A program made the translations under genes and the position numbers. The notes beneath the pieces are model-generated. The model saw only the letters and a program-made list of their open reading frames with translations, was not told the DNA's origin and searched no databases. Of a stretch of 64,000 nt of DNA, positions 38,401 through 49,245 are shown piece after piece. This DNA is from Cryptomeria japonica. Its lineage: Eukaryota; Streptophyta; Pinopsida; Cupressales; Cupressaceae. The stretch's first letter is position 1; the number at the start of each line of letters is the position of its first letter. The stretch is from assembly GCF_030272615.1 (NCBI RefSeq), contig NC_081408.1, positions 342,575,793 through 342,639,792 of the forward strand, read 5' to 3'.

Positions 38401-39360
38401 TTGATTGATGAGATGATATTCATGGGGCCAAATTTACTACTAAAAATAGACATAAGACTATGTGAGGCCTTCCTGCACTGACAACATCTATACTTTGGTA
38501 GAGTGTCTATAATACTGATCGATGACCTCATACAACTACCACCTCTGATGGAAAAACCTATCTACACATCATACTCAAATTGCAAAAACACTGTGGGACC
38601 ATTTACAATCATTTTCACCTTACAAATAGTATTTCTTCAACAAGGTGAGACTCCAACACAAAGAAAATTTTGTCAAATGTTGCAAAACATATGAAATGTA
38701 GAAGCAAAACAAGATGATTGACAACTTGTAATAACACACATAGACAAGTAGCTTAGATCAAGTGAAAAAAAACAATTCAATAATTCAATGCACCTGTTTG
38801 CTACCAATGATCTAGTTAGACTGCACAACAGAAAAGTGTTAAAATTGTCAAACCATCTAATCGCAGTAAGTATCAAGACAAGCACTAGTACCGAAGTAGA
38901 TAATGAAGCTAATGATTAACAACTTGGAAAATAAGTACTACTTTGTAGAGAGAAACACACCATGCTCACAACCAACATATCGACAGAAGCAGAACTTGTG
39001 AATGGTGCTCTTGGTGAAGTTATTGAAATCATTTACTACCTTGGTTCCAAACTGCCACAAGTTTTAATGTATGTTACATAAAGGATTGATAATTAAAATG
39101 GGCCACCATGGAATAAACATGACCCCAAAATTATACCAATAATATATGTATCACTAAGTAACCAAACACAGACACTACTCACAATGGAGTGGGCTATTAC
39201 CATACACAAATCCCAAGGCCTAACACTACAAAAAGTAATCATCGACATTGATAAAATAGAAATGTAGGGTTTAACATTTACAACCATATCCAACATTAAG
39301 TTGTTACACAACCTTCATGTTCAACCAACATTCTACTTCAAGAGATACTCCAAAACGTAA
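35401..39360 (+). pseudogene. Helitron Rep-helicase (RepHel) pseudogene
   Basis: The order is: an N-terminal zinc motif (C-x2-C near 35501 and C-x2-C near 35564); SLNNIDPREQP and VEEMLITRV; the Helitron-like N-terminal region PINKYSTEGFLDMAFLILFPNG (split over 36200-36280); and HPRFHYFMYN. A Rep domain follows (36420-37530) with HVH near 36870, a two-His motif, and the KYVSKV segment where the catalytic Tyr lies. The PIF1-like helicase runs from 37885. Its Walker A is damaged (TGTRKY instead of TGTGKS), Walker B is kept (MLIDEM), QLPP is near 38540, and AITIHKSQGLTLQKV is in the C-terminal motif near 39195-39235. The gene ends at the TAA at 39360. Many stops and frameshifts mean it cannot be active. 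Confidence 0.88.
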
Positions 39361-40740
39361 AACAATCCATACATAATTATAAGGAAAAAAGAGGAAGCTT
39401 GATTACAACAATTATGTCTATATGAAATGGAGGTATGCAACTCTTAGTCCGATTATGCATTTTAGCTATTTACTCAAGCTACAAATTTTAGGGCAAAATT
39501 TGACACCTAATCTACACATCTAACCATCTCATTGCTTTTGTTCCATAGGTCTAGAAGACAAATGACATATATCAGAGAACCTCGTCGTAAAATAAAAATA
39601 AAAGTGGAGAACACAATTACATGTTTATAATATAATACCAAATTATATCTTGTTATCGACATAACCATTGCACCTTGTTGGGGTGCAAGTGCTAGTTTTA
39701 TGTATTCTGAAATATGCAAAACTTACTAATGTAAGGATAAAGTCACATCATTACCTTCAACTCAAAATGTCCCATGAGTATATCAAATTTGTAACATTTT
39801 ATTTGACACTCTAATTGATTGCAGGAGTTAATAGATGTTAGAATAAGCCTTGAATTACATTTCCTAGCCAACTTTTTTATATGGAACATATGGATACTTC
39901 CTATAAAATATTTATTAATTCATATTGATTGCCATCATATTTCATGCTAAAGTCCAATTAAGTAAGAGGGTCAATAACAAATTATTTTACATCTTCCTAT
40001 ACAGGTGAAATAGATAAATTTTTCCATGTACTCATTTCTACAATATCACTAATAACATTATATCCAATGTATTCATTATGATAACCAATAGTTTATGAAT
40101 AAAAATACCCACATTCTACATGTCATACATGATATATATTTTTGACAATATAATTTTGAATAAGGAACTTCTTGAAAATTTCAATATCAACCTTGATGCC
40201 ATGGAAGGTTTGTAAAACAACAATTCAATCCATCAATAGTAGTCATATTTGGCTATCATTTAATTAGTATTTGTCACGACCCTATTGCATAAATACTATT
40301 ATAGAATAATTATTACGTATTTATTTAATAATTTTTCTTTAACTTCTAAATGTATTGAAGTAGAATTCATATTAATAATTGAACATATTAAATAAATAAG
40401 TTTTCGTTAACTTATAAATGTATTGAAGTAGAATTCATATTAATAGTTGAATATATTATTATTATAAAAATACTTTTATCGATATATTAAATATTTTGAA
40501 ACTCAAATAATAAATATATATAATTAATATTTATACATTTTCAAAAAAGAATCAAATAGAGAAGTTTTTTATTATGGTAAAAACAAGTTTTGAAGGGACC
40601 TGAAACCCTTTAACAGTAGATCTTAAACCATGATTAACAATGAACAGTACAAACACATATCATAAAAGTTGCCCAAAATATAGCCAAAAGACAACAAAAA
40701 AATAGAAGGCGACAAAAAACCCAAAAATCAACAGAAGATA
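39361..40740. other. Spacer beyond the Helitron helicase
   Basis: No coding sequence recognised. It should contain the Helitron 3' terminus. A 68-bp tandem duplication is embedded in it. Confidence 0.5.
40336..40457. repeat. 68-bp period duplication
   Basis: The word TGTATTGAAGTAGAATTCAT with its flanks occurs twice, 68 bp apart, with about 50 bp of near identity per copy. Confidence 0.8.
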
Positions 40741-41360
40741 CTAAACCAGATTCTTCAAGGTATCTGCAACCTTTGCCTCAAGCTGAATCATATTTAGCGC
40801 CACCTTCTTAAGATCCTATAGGTCTTGTGGAGGATTTTTAGCCTTTCTCTTTAGATTTTGTCTTGTTCTCTTGCTCGGCCCAGGCGATTCTTCTTGACCT
40901 TTATCTTTTTCCACATCCAGCTCCACAACTTGATTACCTTACTTAACATTCTCATAGTTGAGTACCATAGTACTCATGCTTTCAACAATTGCTTTTACAA
41001 CTTTGTGGCTCAAATCATAATTGTGTTGAGGGAACCCTTAATGTTGTTCAAATTTTCCTCAAAACCATAAACTTTCCTTTCATAATCCTTCTTCAAATTT
41101 TCAATGCCCTCCACAGTCTTTTTCAGACAATCAGCCATTGAATTTTTCTCTTCTTTAGTTTAGATTGCTTTAACACCAAAATCCCTACTAATACCAGTGT
41201 CATATGCCTCCATTGCCTCTAATTTACTTCTAGTAGCCCTCTATTTAAACTATAATTCCTTGATCTCGTGGAAGACCCATTTGAAAAGACTGAAGATATC
41301 AAAAGCACTATTTTTCGCCATACGCATAACATCGGATAACTACTCATGGTCAGGTTTTTG
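40741..41360 (-). pseudogene. C-terminal half of unknown ORF, split by a copia insertion
   Basis: Continuing leftwards from the copia LTR, the minus strand reads LSDVMRMAKNSAFDIF and LFKWVFHEIKEL. A long heptad-like helix follows (ENLKKDYERKVYGFEENLN), then after a frameshift a basic, Lys-rich region, and a final helix ending in the stop at 40741-40743. Amino-acid composition and strand fit the ORF at 46501-47650, whose C-terminus is missing at the other edge of the copia element. I therefore read the two as one gene. Several stops replace expected Gln or Trp. Function is unknown; a coiled-coil partner-binding tail is plausible. Confidence 0.55.
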
Positions 41361-41851
41361 TGAGATTATGTTTTAAGCAACCAAGATCAAAGAGACCAAA
41401 ATATAGCACAATTAAGAGAGAATAAAATATGACAAGAATAAACTGTATTCCTATCAAGATGTAAAAGAGATCAAATAGATCATACATAATCACATGTAAT
41501 GAATGATGAGCTTTCTTATAAAGGCAAGGCTAAGAGACAAGAGAGAACACAATGATGACATGTGGCTCAATGAGATGCAAGGGTAGGTAGGGGTAGGTAG
41601 GAGAAAGAGTAAAATATTCCACATGAGGTGGATCACCCACTGAAGGTGGAATGATCACTTCGCGATAAGTGGATATGATAAAGTAACAACAAGATCAAAC
41701 CACAAAAGGTGGAAATTCTCCTACATACACACTCCCAATGCATGCACATCTCCCTAAGCGTCTCATAAGAAAACTACAATGTTATGTATGTATCTACTTA
41801 GTAAACTTAAAGTGTAATTATATCCAAGATGAATAAATAATTACACCAACA
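41361..41851 (-). repeat. 3' LTR of the copia element
   Basis: It is 491 bp. On the element strand it starts TGTTGGTGTAATTATTT and ends CATAATCTCA. A TTTATAAG TATA-like box near 41515 is intact here but mutated in the 5' LTR. Confidence 0.92.
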
Positions 41852-41864
41852 CCCCCCCTTCAGT
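41852..41864 (-). promoter_or_regulatory. Polypurine tract of the copia element
   Basis: The minus strand reads CTGAAGGGGGGG directly before the 3' LTR. It is the expected second-strand primer position. Confidence 0.8.
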
Positions 41865-41889
41865 GTAACTTAGGGGAATGCACATAAGT

Positions 41890-42520
41890 CTACAATGCAT
41901 CTAATCAATGCAAGATGGGTCTCGACTATAAGGCCATGTTAGGTACCCATGTACAAATTCAAATGCAATCTCTCATAAAGCGGGGAAAGAGAGAAAAACC
42001 CAACGGAAAAAAACCTCCCCCAAAAGAGAGATGAAAACTATACAAAGAACTCTCAAAGAAGTATGTGGAGAGAAAAATCCTAGTTGAGGAAAAAGTACCC
42101 CCCATATGAGAGAAGAAGAAGAAGAAGGACTAAGTAGCCCCCCCTCAATGTAGAATCTGCACCAATGGTAGAAGCTCGAAACTAAATGAAGAAACTTCTC
42201 CATGAATGTCGAACAACGTTCCTCCCCTTAGGAAGAAACAAAACCAAAGGTGTATCCATGAAGTATCCCCAATCATGAAGGGAAGAGGTAGGAAAAAAAC
42301 TCACGATGAATGAAGTCTTTGAAAACTGCTCAAGCGTCCCCATGTCAATGTCGAAAGTTACCCCTCCAAAGGTGGTGTACTGATCCACTCTGCTGAAAAA
42401 GGCACTCCAAGATCTAGTGGATATGAATGCAGAACATGATCCAAAGACTCACATGTCTCCTCTAAGGATAAAGAGGCATCCTCCAACTGTTGTACATAAG
42501 AATCCACAATCATGTTAACC
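41890..42520 (-). pseudogene. 3' coding region of the copia element, no pol homology
   Basis: After Gag-Pro, the minus strand stays largely open in shifting frames (42561-42358, 42388-42182, 42203-41973) with MIVDSYVQQLEDASLS and LGVPFSAEWIS, then hydrophobic and aromatic-rich segments. Nothing resembles integrase, RT or RNase H. It could be the remnant of a unique C-terminal domain of this non-autonomous family or chance open sequence. Confidence 0.4.
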
Positions 42521-44271
42521 TCAAAAAGAATGATCATGTAGAGGATGAACAAGAGGGTCAAAGTTTTCCCTCACAACAATCGAAGAAGGATCATCTTCAT
42601 CAAAGAGAAGATGAATATCATCAATAATGTCTCCCAAATCTGCAATGTAGGATTCCACAAACAAAATTGCATTGTCTATCAAGTAGGCATCCCAATGAAC
42701 TGAAGCTGGAAGATGAGATATACCCTGTTGCACTGAATCACAAAAAGGCAAAGTTGTCGCACTATCTGCATCATCAGGTGCAATAGGTGATGTGATATCA
42801 ATAGGAGGAAATGAAATGCAAGGTTCAAGAACGGGGTCACATTTGAGAATCCCCAAGTTCAAGTACTCAAAGTTCTCAAAATTTGAATCATCACAAGAAG
42901 TGTGATCATCATATGCAAAATCATCATCATCAATAGGAACAAAATCTGAAAAGGAATATAATTGAGATGCATGATCTACAACCCTAGTCACAATGATAGC
43001 TCTACTCTCGAAGTCTCTAATGATAACTGACTCAGGTGTGAACTCCACAATTTTATTTGTTGCCCCATGTGTGATTTGATAGATGGAAAGAATATTGTTT
43101 GTCAAATGGGGTACACACAACACATCATTAAAGGAGTTATCCCTAATGGCAATAGATCCTTTCCCAATCACATCCATGTATGTATGATTGCCCATCAAAA
43201 TATGTGGCATGGTGCAAGGCTCAAATGAAGAGAACATAGACTGTGCAAATGTCATATGATGAGAAGCCCCTGAATCTAGAAGCCATGCCCCAAAAGAGTG
43301 AGTCTTCCCACTTGTTGCTGCCATAAATGTTTGTCCTTTCCCCTTTGACTGTGAGGAAGTGGAAGGTAACGAATCCTCCTTGTAGGCATTAGGAAAATCG
43401 ATGTTGTTCTTTTTGAGGATATGTAGGAGCTCATCAATCTCCTTAGAATGGCAACAACTCTCTTCATGACCAACCTTTTTACAATAGGCACAAGTTGGTC
43501 TCTCTTTCTTTGGTGAATTCTCCTTCTTGGAAGAGGATGAATCCCCTTGTTGTGATGAAGGTGGTGCTTTGTCCTTAGGCTTTGATTGCCCTTTCTTCTT
43601 GTTTGAGTTGTCCTTTCCTTGATTTCCTTTGTTCCCTTGAGTTGCCACATATGCTTCAGACTTAGATGTCTTAAGAATGCCCATGATTATCAACTTAGTT
43701 TGCTCCATCATCAACATATTTGTGAAAGCATCAAATGTAGGCATTTTGTAGCTTGAACCCAGTGTCATTCTATGGGTTTGGAAACTAGAAACAAATGTTG
43801 CATATTCTTGTGGAAGCTTGCCCATCAAATTGTAGATCAATTGAGTATCCTTTTTATCAATTGCACAATCTTGGAGTTGTGCCCTCAACTCATTTGCTTT
43901 AGTAACATAATCTTGTATTGTATCAAAGTTCTTGGGATCTAACATGGTGAGATCACTCTCAAATTGATATGGGCGCTAATCTCATCAACTTGACCATACA
44001 AGTCTTGAAACTTTTGCCAAGCATCCTTAATTAAGATATTTTGTTAATATGATAGATGAGATGCTTTGATACATACTTTCTTAAGGTACCAATTACAATG
44101 ATGTTCTTAGTGAGCCAATCCAAGTGACCATTGGGATTAGCCTTAGGATTAGCAGGAGCAACAATAGTTCCATCAATGTAATGAGTTAATTCTTTTTCCA
44201 TTAGTTTACTCCATGCATCAATTTTCTAAGTAGCATAATTATGTGGAGTTAAGAGAGGAAACTTAGGAGAA
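42521..44271 (-). pseudogene. Ty1/copia Gag and protease
   Basis: Gag starts at the ATG at 44271 (MGSPKFPLLTPHNYAT), with a TAG where Trp is expected about 17 codons in and a frameshift or stop near 44035. From 43945 to 42521 a single 474-codon open stretch holds the gag UBN2-type core (LMGKLPQEYATFVSSF), a Lys/Ser-rich linker and the zinc knuckle CAYCKKVGHEESCC. The aspartic protease follows, with WLLDSGASHHMT; its D-S-G-A is intact. The remaining 200 residues are acidic and Asp-rich, with no GAG-pre-integrase motif and no integrase. Gag-Pro would form and mature particles; IN-RT would have to come from another copia element. Confidence 0.88.
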
Positions 44272-44899
44272 CCCATAGAAGCAAAATGAAATAACACAAG
44301 AGCACAAGAGACACCCCCCCCCCAAAAAAAAATGATGATTGGCACTTTATATGTAGTGCATGTACAACAGGCCACTTGCAAACAATGAGAAAGTGGAATT
44401 CTGATTTTGTTTTACAACTGCCCCAATAGGCTTAGAACTATAATGCAATTGACCAAAAGGATAGATATATGCAATACGTGCCAAATTGGCCAAAAAAGAC
44501 CATATGATGAAAGTACAATTTCTGCTCAAAATCACTACAAATTAATAGTTGATTATGAAAGTAGACAAAAAATCATGTACTTTAAATTTAAAAAATGGCA
44601 CCTGAAAAGGGGTTCGTATGAGCCCAAACGGAGTCCTAGAAGTTGCAAAAATGGGGATTGGATAGGTATAGTCACCAAAAATTGAATTTTCTAAAAAATT
44701 TGTCCACCCAAATCAAAAAAAAAACACCACCACATGAAAGTACAAGAAAAATTAGCCCAAATAAAAAAATTGCACTAAAAAAGGAGCCAAAATGAGCAAG
44801 ATATGGGCCTTCAAAGTTGGGCCAAAAATCAAAACTGTTCAACAAAGAGGGGCTAATTTTTTTTTTTGAGAAATGATGACATCAATAATCTACAAGGTT

Positions 44900-45600
44900 A
44901 AAATTTGATGGCCATATGATCGTCACAAAACCATCGCACCCCTTTTGGCTGACTGTACGGATGATGATGTCAACAGATGATGTAACATATTCTGTGTGGG
45001 TTCGTACAATATGAATTTGTTGGCTGGGATGTTGTATAGTCGATGATGCGGCGTGCTGACCAGGTTGTTGACTGGGTAGACCATGCAGTGCGGCTACAAA
45101 CTGAGCAGATGACGTGGTTGATGACGGTGCACTAACTAGATGCTGACATGGTAGTTGTACGATGACTGGACTGTACAAAATCTGATGTGGCAGTCCCACG
45201 TGGCTAGTGATGTGGCAGGCTGACTAGGACTCATTGCACGGTGACTGGACAAATGGGATGTTGTCATCTGGTGGCCTGTGGTGTCTACATGGGCGAATGA
45301 TCAATTGCCACGTGTTGGCAGATGTCACTGCCTGTTCAACCGAGGGCCAATTATATTGTGCCACGTGACACGTAGGTGGCACTGGCGTGGACATAGCCAA
45401 AGCACACAAGAGTTGGCTAAGGCAGCGGGAAAGCCGAGGGCGATGCTAGGGAGTCGTCGGAAGTGGAGTCGGGGCCGGCGGAGGGGCGGTCATAAGTGGA
45501 GTCACGATGGAGAATGGACCGGCCGGAGAAATTCGGCGTGGGCGGTGGCAGCAGGGGACGTGCTGAGGTACGGTCCCTGCAAACAATTTAATGTGTAGGG
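44900..45600. other. GC-rich island inside the copia leader
   Basis: Sequence with many GATGATG, GGCTGACTGG and CACGTGG words is followed by a patch at 45415-45570 that is visibly G/C dominated (GGGGCCGGCGGAGGGGCGG). It sits in an otherwise strongly AT-rich window. It contains ACGTGG-type G-box-like motifs near 45230-45370. It has no coding signature. Confidence 0.6.
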
Positions 45601-45640
45601 TACGATCAAGATGGGGGTGTCACAACCCCCCCAAAAAAAA

Positions 45641-45664
45641 ATAATATATATATATATATATATA
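45641..45664. repeat. (TA)n microsatellite
   Basis: An uninterrupted TA run of about 12 units in the copia leader. Confidence 0.95.
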
Positions 45665-45989
45665 TAACTTTTTTGATTGATTTTCTTTATAAAAAAACTT
45701 TTTAAATTTTTTTAAAAAGAATTAAAAGTATTTTTTTGCAGAAAATTATTTTTTTAATTTTATTTTTGAAAGAATCTATACTGTACAGCGTAATAGGCTA
45801 AAAAAATTTCTCCAAGCCCCAAAATAGGTTGAATTTATAGTCAAAATTTATGGAAACGACCACCTGGACACAATGGTGAGGTCAGATCTAGTCTAGGATG
45901 CCTCTAAAATATGTTTCTCCTCAGATATGTCTCTTGACCTCCTTCAAAGATGCAATAAAATCTCTTTAAAGGCTATTCAATGGTGCTCT

Positions 45990-46005
45990 AACCGCTATGA
46001 TACCA
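45990..46005 (-). promoter_or_regulatory. Primer binding site of the copia element
   Basis: The minus strand reads TGGTATCATAGCGG two bases inside the 5' LTR. It differs by one base from the TGGTATCAGAGC complement of plant initiator tRNA-Met used by most copia elements. Confidence 0.9.
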
Positions 46006-46007
46006 CA

Positions 46008-46500
46008 TGAGATTATGTTTGAATCAACCAAGATCAAAGAGACCAAAAAATAGCACAATTAAGAGAGAATAAAATATGACAAGAATAAACTGTACTCTTA
46101 TCAAGATGTAAAAGAGATCAACTGGATCATTCAGAATCATATACAATGTATGATTAGCCTGCTTAGAAAGGCAAGGCTAAGAGACAAGAGAGAACACGAT
46201 GATGACATGTGTCTCAATGAGATGCAAGGGTAGGTAGGGGTAGGTAGGAGAAAGAGTATAAATATTCCACATGAGGTGGATTACCCACCGAAGGTGAAAT
46301 GACCACTCCATGATAAGTGGATATGATAAAGTAACAACAAGATCACACCATAAAAGGTGGAAATTCTCCTACATACACACTCCAAATGTATGCACATCTC
46401 CCTAAGTGTCTCATGTGCAAACTACGATGTTATGCATGTACCTAAGTAAACTTAACTAAAGTGTAATTATATCCAAGATGAATAAATAATTACACCAATA
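46008..46500 (-). repeat. 5' LTR of the copia element
   Basis: It is 493 bp and near identical to 41361-41851. The last base pair of the expected CA end has changed (CCAATA instead of CCAACA on the plus strand). The TATA-like box is altered to TTAGAAAG. Confidence 0.92.
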
Positions 46501-47650
46501 GTTTCAATTGTTGAGAATCAACATTCAACTCCAAAGGGGATGCGGGTCTTTCTTGCCAATGAGAGGCAGGGTGAGGAGAAAGAGAGCCACTTGAATAAGG
46601 GGCTAAACCATCATTATTATTTTCCATTCCATAGAAGGGGTCACCCATCTTCGTGTCTTTCCCCTTACCCATCCTAGAACTTTCCTTTCTCCCTATGGCT
46701 TTGCTTATGTCATCATTAGGGGGAGGGTCAAAAGATATCCTAGTTTTCTTCATTTTTCTAGACGCCGCCTTAAGGGGAGTAGAAATATCCTTTCCCTTCC
46801 TCTTACCTTTCCCCCCAGTAAAATATTTTTTGCTGAATTTGGGAAAAAATTTAGTCTTCTTTGGGGACATATAATCTTCTTCCTCAATCTCAATATCCCA
46901 GTCATCCTCTTCAGAACCACTAGAGTTTGACTCATCCTCCTTTAAAATAGAGATAACATCGGAAGGAGCAGGCAATGCTTTAACATGGTCATGAATTAGG
47001 ACAAGAAGACCTTCATGAAGAACCAAATTTTTAATCGAGGTCTTCTTATGATCCTTAATGTTGGATCTTAGGGAAGACAACAAGAAGAACGAAATAGAAC
47101 CCCTTACTTGATGCCTGAAATGATTGAGAAGCACAAAGTGATGGTCGGAGGCTTTGGTAAAATGCCCATCTAAAGTGATATATTACATCAGAACTTTAAG
47201 AAGGTCCCTCCAAACCGACTTAATTTGCGACATATTATAGCTTCCCTGTGGAGACCTCACCACTTTCTCTCTTTCCTTCTTTGATTTGGGAAATTTATTC
47301 ACAACTAGCTCAGAGTATTTTCTATTTCTATAGAATTTCATTCCCTCCATAGATAGAACCATTACCTCCAAGATAAGATTCTCATCAACCACCATATTTC
47401 TACAACACAAAGAAATATTTCCATTTTTCCAACCCTTAGCAAAGATTTCAGTGACATTCAGATCCAACCCATGAAGCTTCTCAATATAAGTAGTAAGCCC
47501 ACCCCTTTCCAGAAGCCACCACATGGTCGGATTATTCCTCAAGCCAACACAATCAATCGGCTCTTCATGGCGCCTATCACCCCATTTAGATAGTAGCAAT
47601 GCAGATATGCTTAGACCTATGTCGAAGAGTAGATAACTATGTGGGCCACC
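46501..47650 (-). pseudogene. N-terminal half of unknown ORF with acidic/basic tail
   Basis: One frame runs from about 47650 to the copia LTR with a single internal TAA (47183-47185). Visible features are HEEPIDCVGLRNNPTMWWLLE, GLTTYIEKLHGLDLN and FAKGWKNGNISLCC, each within 47600-47400. Then come VDENLILEV-VLSMEGMKFYRNRK, and after the stop ITLDGHFTKASDHHFVLLNHFRHQ. The tail has an acidic stretch (EEDDWDIEIEEEDY) followed by a Lys-rich one (KGKRKGKD), as seen in nuclear proteins. I recognise no enzyme motif; the family looks like a multicopy gymnosperm ORF, from memory only. The C-terminus continues at 41360 beyond the copia element. Confidence 0.55.
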
Positions 47651-47699
47651 AAAATACCTAGAAAGTGTGTGGGTAAAAATGACTTAATCTAGTAGTAAC

Positions 47700-48267
47700 T
47701 CCACCCACATGAATGAATACATTGGGAATTATGCCATAGCACATAAACAAAATCATGACACAATGCAAGAGAAGTGGCATTAAATTATTGGAACAAGTTG
47801 GAGTTATTTCCTGTGCCATGAATCTCATCATACTTAAGAAATGTCACAACATCTTCATCCGACTTGTAATTGGGGCTCCACATCATCCTTTCTTTAGCCA
47901 CATCCTCTTTATGGGCAAAAAAAATTGTCACCATGTTAGTTTCTCGGTAGGCATGTGAAATCACACACTTTTCAAAAGTTTTGATGATTTCCTTGGATAA
48001 GTTAATCCATCCCTCTATAGTCTAAGAAGGCTTATAGTTACCTTTGAGGCATTGAATAATATTATTGGAGCCTCCTTCAAGCCAAACACATTTACAATTG
48101 AGCTGACGAGTTAGATTTAGAACTTGATAGGCCCCAATGGCTTCAACAAGGTGGCTAGTGTGGCTACCCAAGGGGAGTGGCACTACTGCAATAAACTTGT
48201 TATTTATAGTAAAAATGGAAACAACAATATTGAAAGACTAAATGGATTCAACCACAAAACCCTAGCC
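47700..48267 (-). pseudogene. LINE-type RNase H domain remnant
   Basis: The minus strand from 48267 reads GFVVES, NIVVSIFTINNKFIA and PLPLGSHTSHLVEAIGAYQ. CKCVWLEGGSNNIIQCLKG follows, then ISHAYRETNMV. This is the order of the RVT_3-type RNase H at the C-terminus of plant L1-like LINE ORF2. The second catalytic Asp (normally EGDS) is Gly here, and a TAG or TGA interrupts twice. No RT is readable because the right side is cut by the LTR at 48268, giving an independent argument for that LTR boundary. Confidence 0.75.
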
Positions 48268-48988
48268 TGACAACAACAAAGATCCACCATAACATATGAA
48301 GATTACCTAAGACAATGCAAATCAAATGAAATCACAAAGATTATACCATCACATGTCCAATAGGGTTTGAATCTCCATTCTTCCTATCTCCATTCTTCCT
48401 ATCTCCAATGATCTTGCTTGATATATTTTCTCTCAGATTTAATGTGTGCACAAGAGCTCAACAAAGAACGGAAATGTGGTTGCAAGTAGGCTTGATCGCA
48501 TGTGAAAATTTGAAAGCGTAGTTGGCTTGATTAGGGTTGATAATGAAGGAGGAATCTCCTTATATAGAAGACACTATAAGAAATGGAGGGATAAGATTGA
48601 GAGGTGTAAAAGATAAATGGTCGGCTAGGATTAGAGGGTAAGTAGAGAAAATAAGAAAATAATGAGAGGGTAGGTAGTGTAGGAATTAAGAGATGAATGA
48701 CATGTGTTATAGGTAGAAAAGGTTAAAGAATTAATTAAATAAATAAAGATTTATTTAATTATTAGAAGAAGTGGGATAATTAAATAAATAAAAGTATTTA
48801 TTTAATTTAGGGGAAGGATAATTTAAAGAAAAAAATGTATTTATTTAAATGAGAAATAAGGCTAGAAGAGGATAAATGAATCAATTAAATAAATAAATAT
48901 TTATTTAATTAATAGAAGAATTAGGATAAAGTAATTAAATAAATAAAGATATTTATTTAATTAGACAAGACAATTTTAGGTGTCTACA
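48268..48988 (-). repeat. 3' LTR of the outer Tat element
   Basis: It is 721 bp. On the minus strand it starts TGTAGACACCTAAAATTG and ends GTTGTTGTCA. The left edge is placed where the LINE RNase H reading stops. TATATAAG on the minus strand lies at about 48561. A target duplication cannot be checked because the partner end is outside the window. Confidence 0.75.
48727..48963. repeat. Array of short AT palindromes in the LTR
   Basis: Four or five units of the type AATTAAATAAATA...TATTTATTTAATT, each a 25-30 bp inverted repeat, are separated by 15-25 bp purine-rich spacers (AGAAGAAGTGGGATA and similar). The same arrangement recurs in the solo LTR at 19664-21407. Confidence 0.8.
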
Positions 48989-49001
48989 TTTTGCCCCTTT
49001 G
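48989..49001 (-). promoter_or_regulatory. Polypurine tract of the outer Tat element
   Basis: The minus strand reads CAAAGGGGCAAAA immediately before the LTR TG. The same tract, slightly changed, precedes the LTR of the inner element at 56494. Confidence 0.85.
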
Positions 49002-49239
49002 AGACAATGCAGCTTGTCGCGTTGTTTCAAAGAAGATAAGATAAACTTATAAAAAGTTGCCCCAAGATGGGAATGATATGCCCCCTCGAGAGATTGGATG
49101 AAAATGAAAAGATCACAAACAATCTCTCAATAAGAAAGAAAGGGTAGAATGGACTGACAAGATAGGTTAGAGTGACAGAGTCATGAGATAAAGAAGACTG
49201 ACTCAGGAGACTAGGGCTAGGGTAGTCTATAAGATAGAC

Positions 49240-49245
49240 TATAAG
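49240..49245 (+). promoter_or_regulatory. TATA box of the antisense PMD gene (outer element)
   Basis: TATAAG lies 79 bp upstream of the candidate ATG at 49319, on the strand opposite to the retrotransposon. The inner element has TATATAT 73 bp upstream of its own candidate ATG, so the spacing is conserved. Confidence 0.45.

Larger units (their letters stand above)
32305..39360 (+). mobile_element. Decayed Helitron (ends unresolved)
   Basis: Collinear RPA1-like and Rep-helicase pseudogenes on the plus strand define a Helitron. The true 5'-TC and 3'-CTRR ends with the subterminal hairpin were not identified. The coordinates cover only the upstream tandem repeat through the helicase stop. The 3' end probably lies between 39361 and 40740, because a different ORF ends at 40741. 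Confidence 0.7.
44272..45989 (-). other. Leader of the copia element
   Basis: The region between the primer site and gag is 1.7 kb, unusually long. It contains a homopolymer run (C then A) near 44315-44331, a GC-rich patch at 44900-45600 and a TA microsatellite at 45641-45664. Short frames such as 45199-44882 show no family resemblance. Confidence 0.65.
41361..46500 (-). mobile_element. Non-autonomous Ty1/copia Gag-Pro element
   Basis: The LTRs (41361-41851 and 46008-46500) are over 90% identical by eye and share TGAGATTATG at one end. A tRNA-Met-type primer site follows the 5' LTR, and a G-rich polypurine tract precedes the 3' LTR. The interior has a GC-rich leader, Gag, and protease with DSGA. 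An acidic region without homology to integrase or RT follows. At 5.1 kb it lacks all of IN, RT and RNase H, so it depended on a helper. The expected 5-bp target duplication is not exact (TTTTG vs GTTTC). It interrupts an ORF of unknown function on the same strand. Confidence 0.88.

Noticed and set aside
41356-46505. Target-site duplication for the copia element
   Set aside because: The flanks are TTTTG and GTTTC. Only three of five bases match, so I do not claim a TSD.
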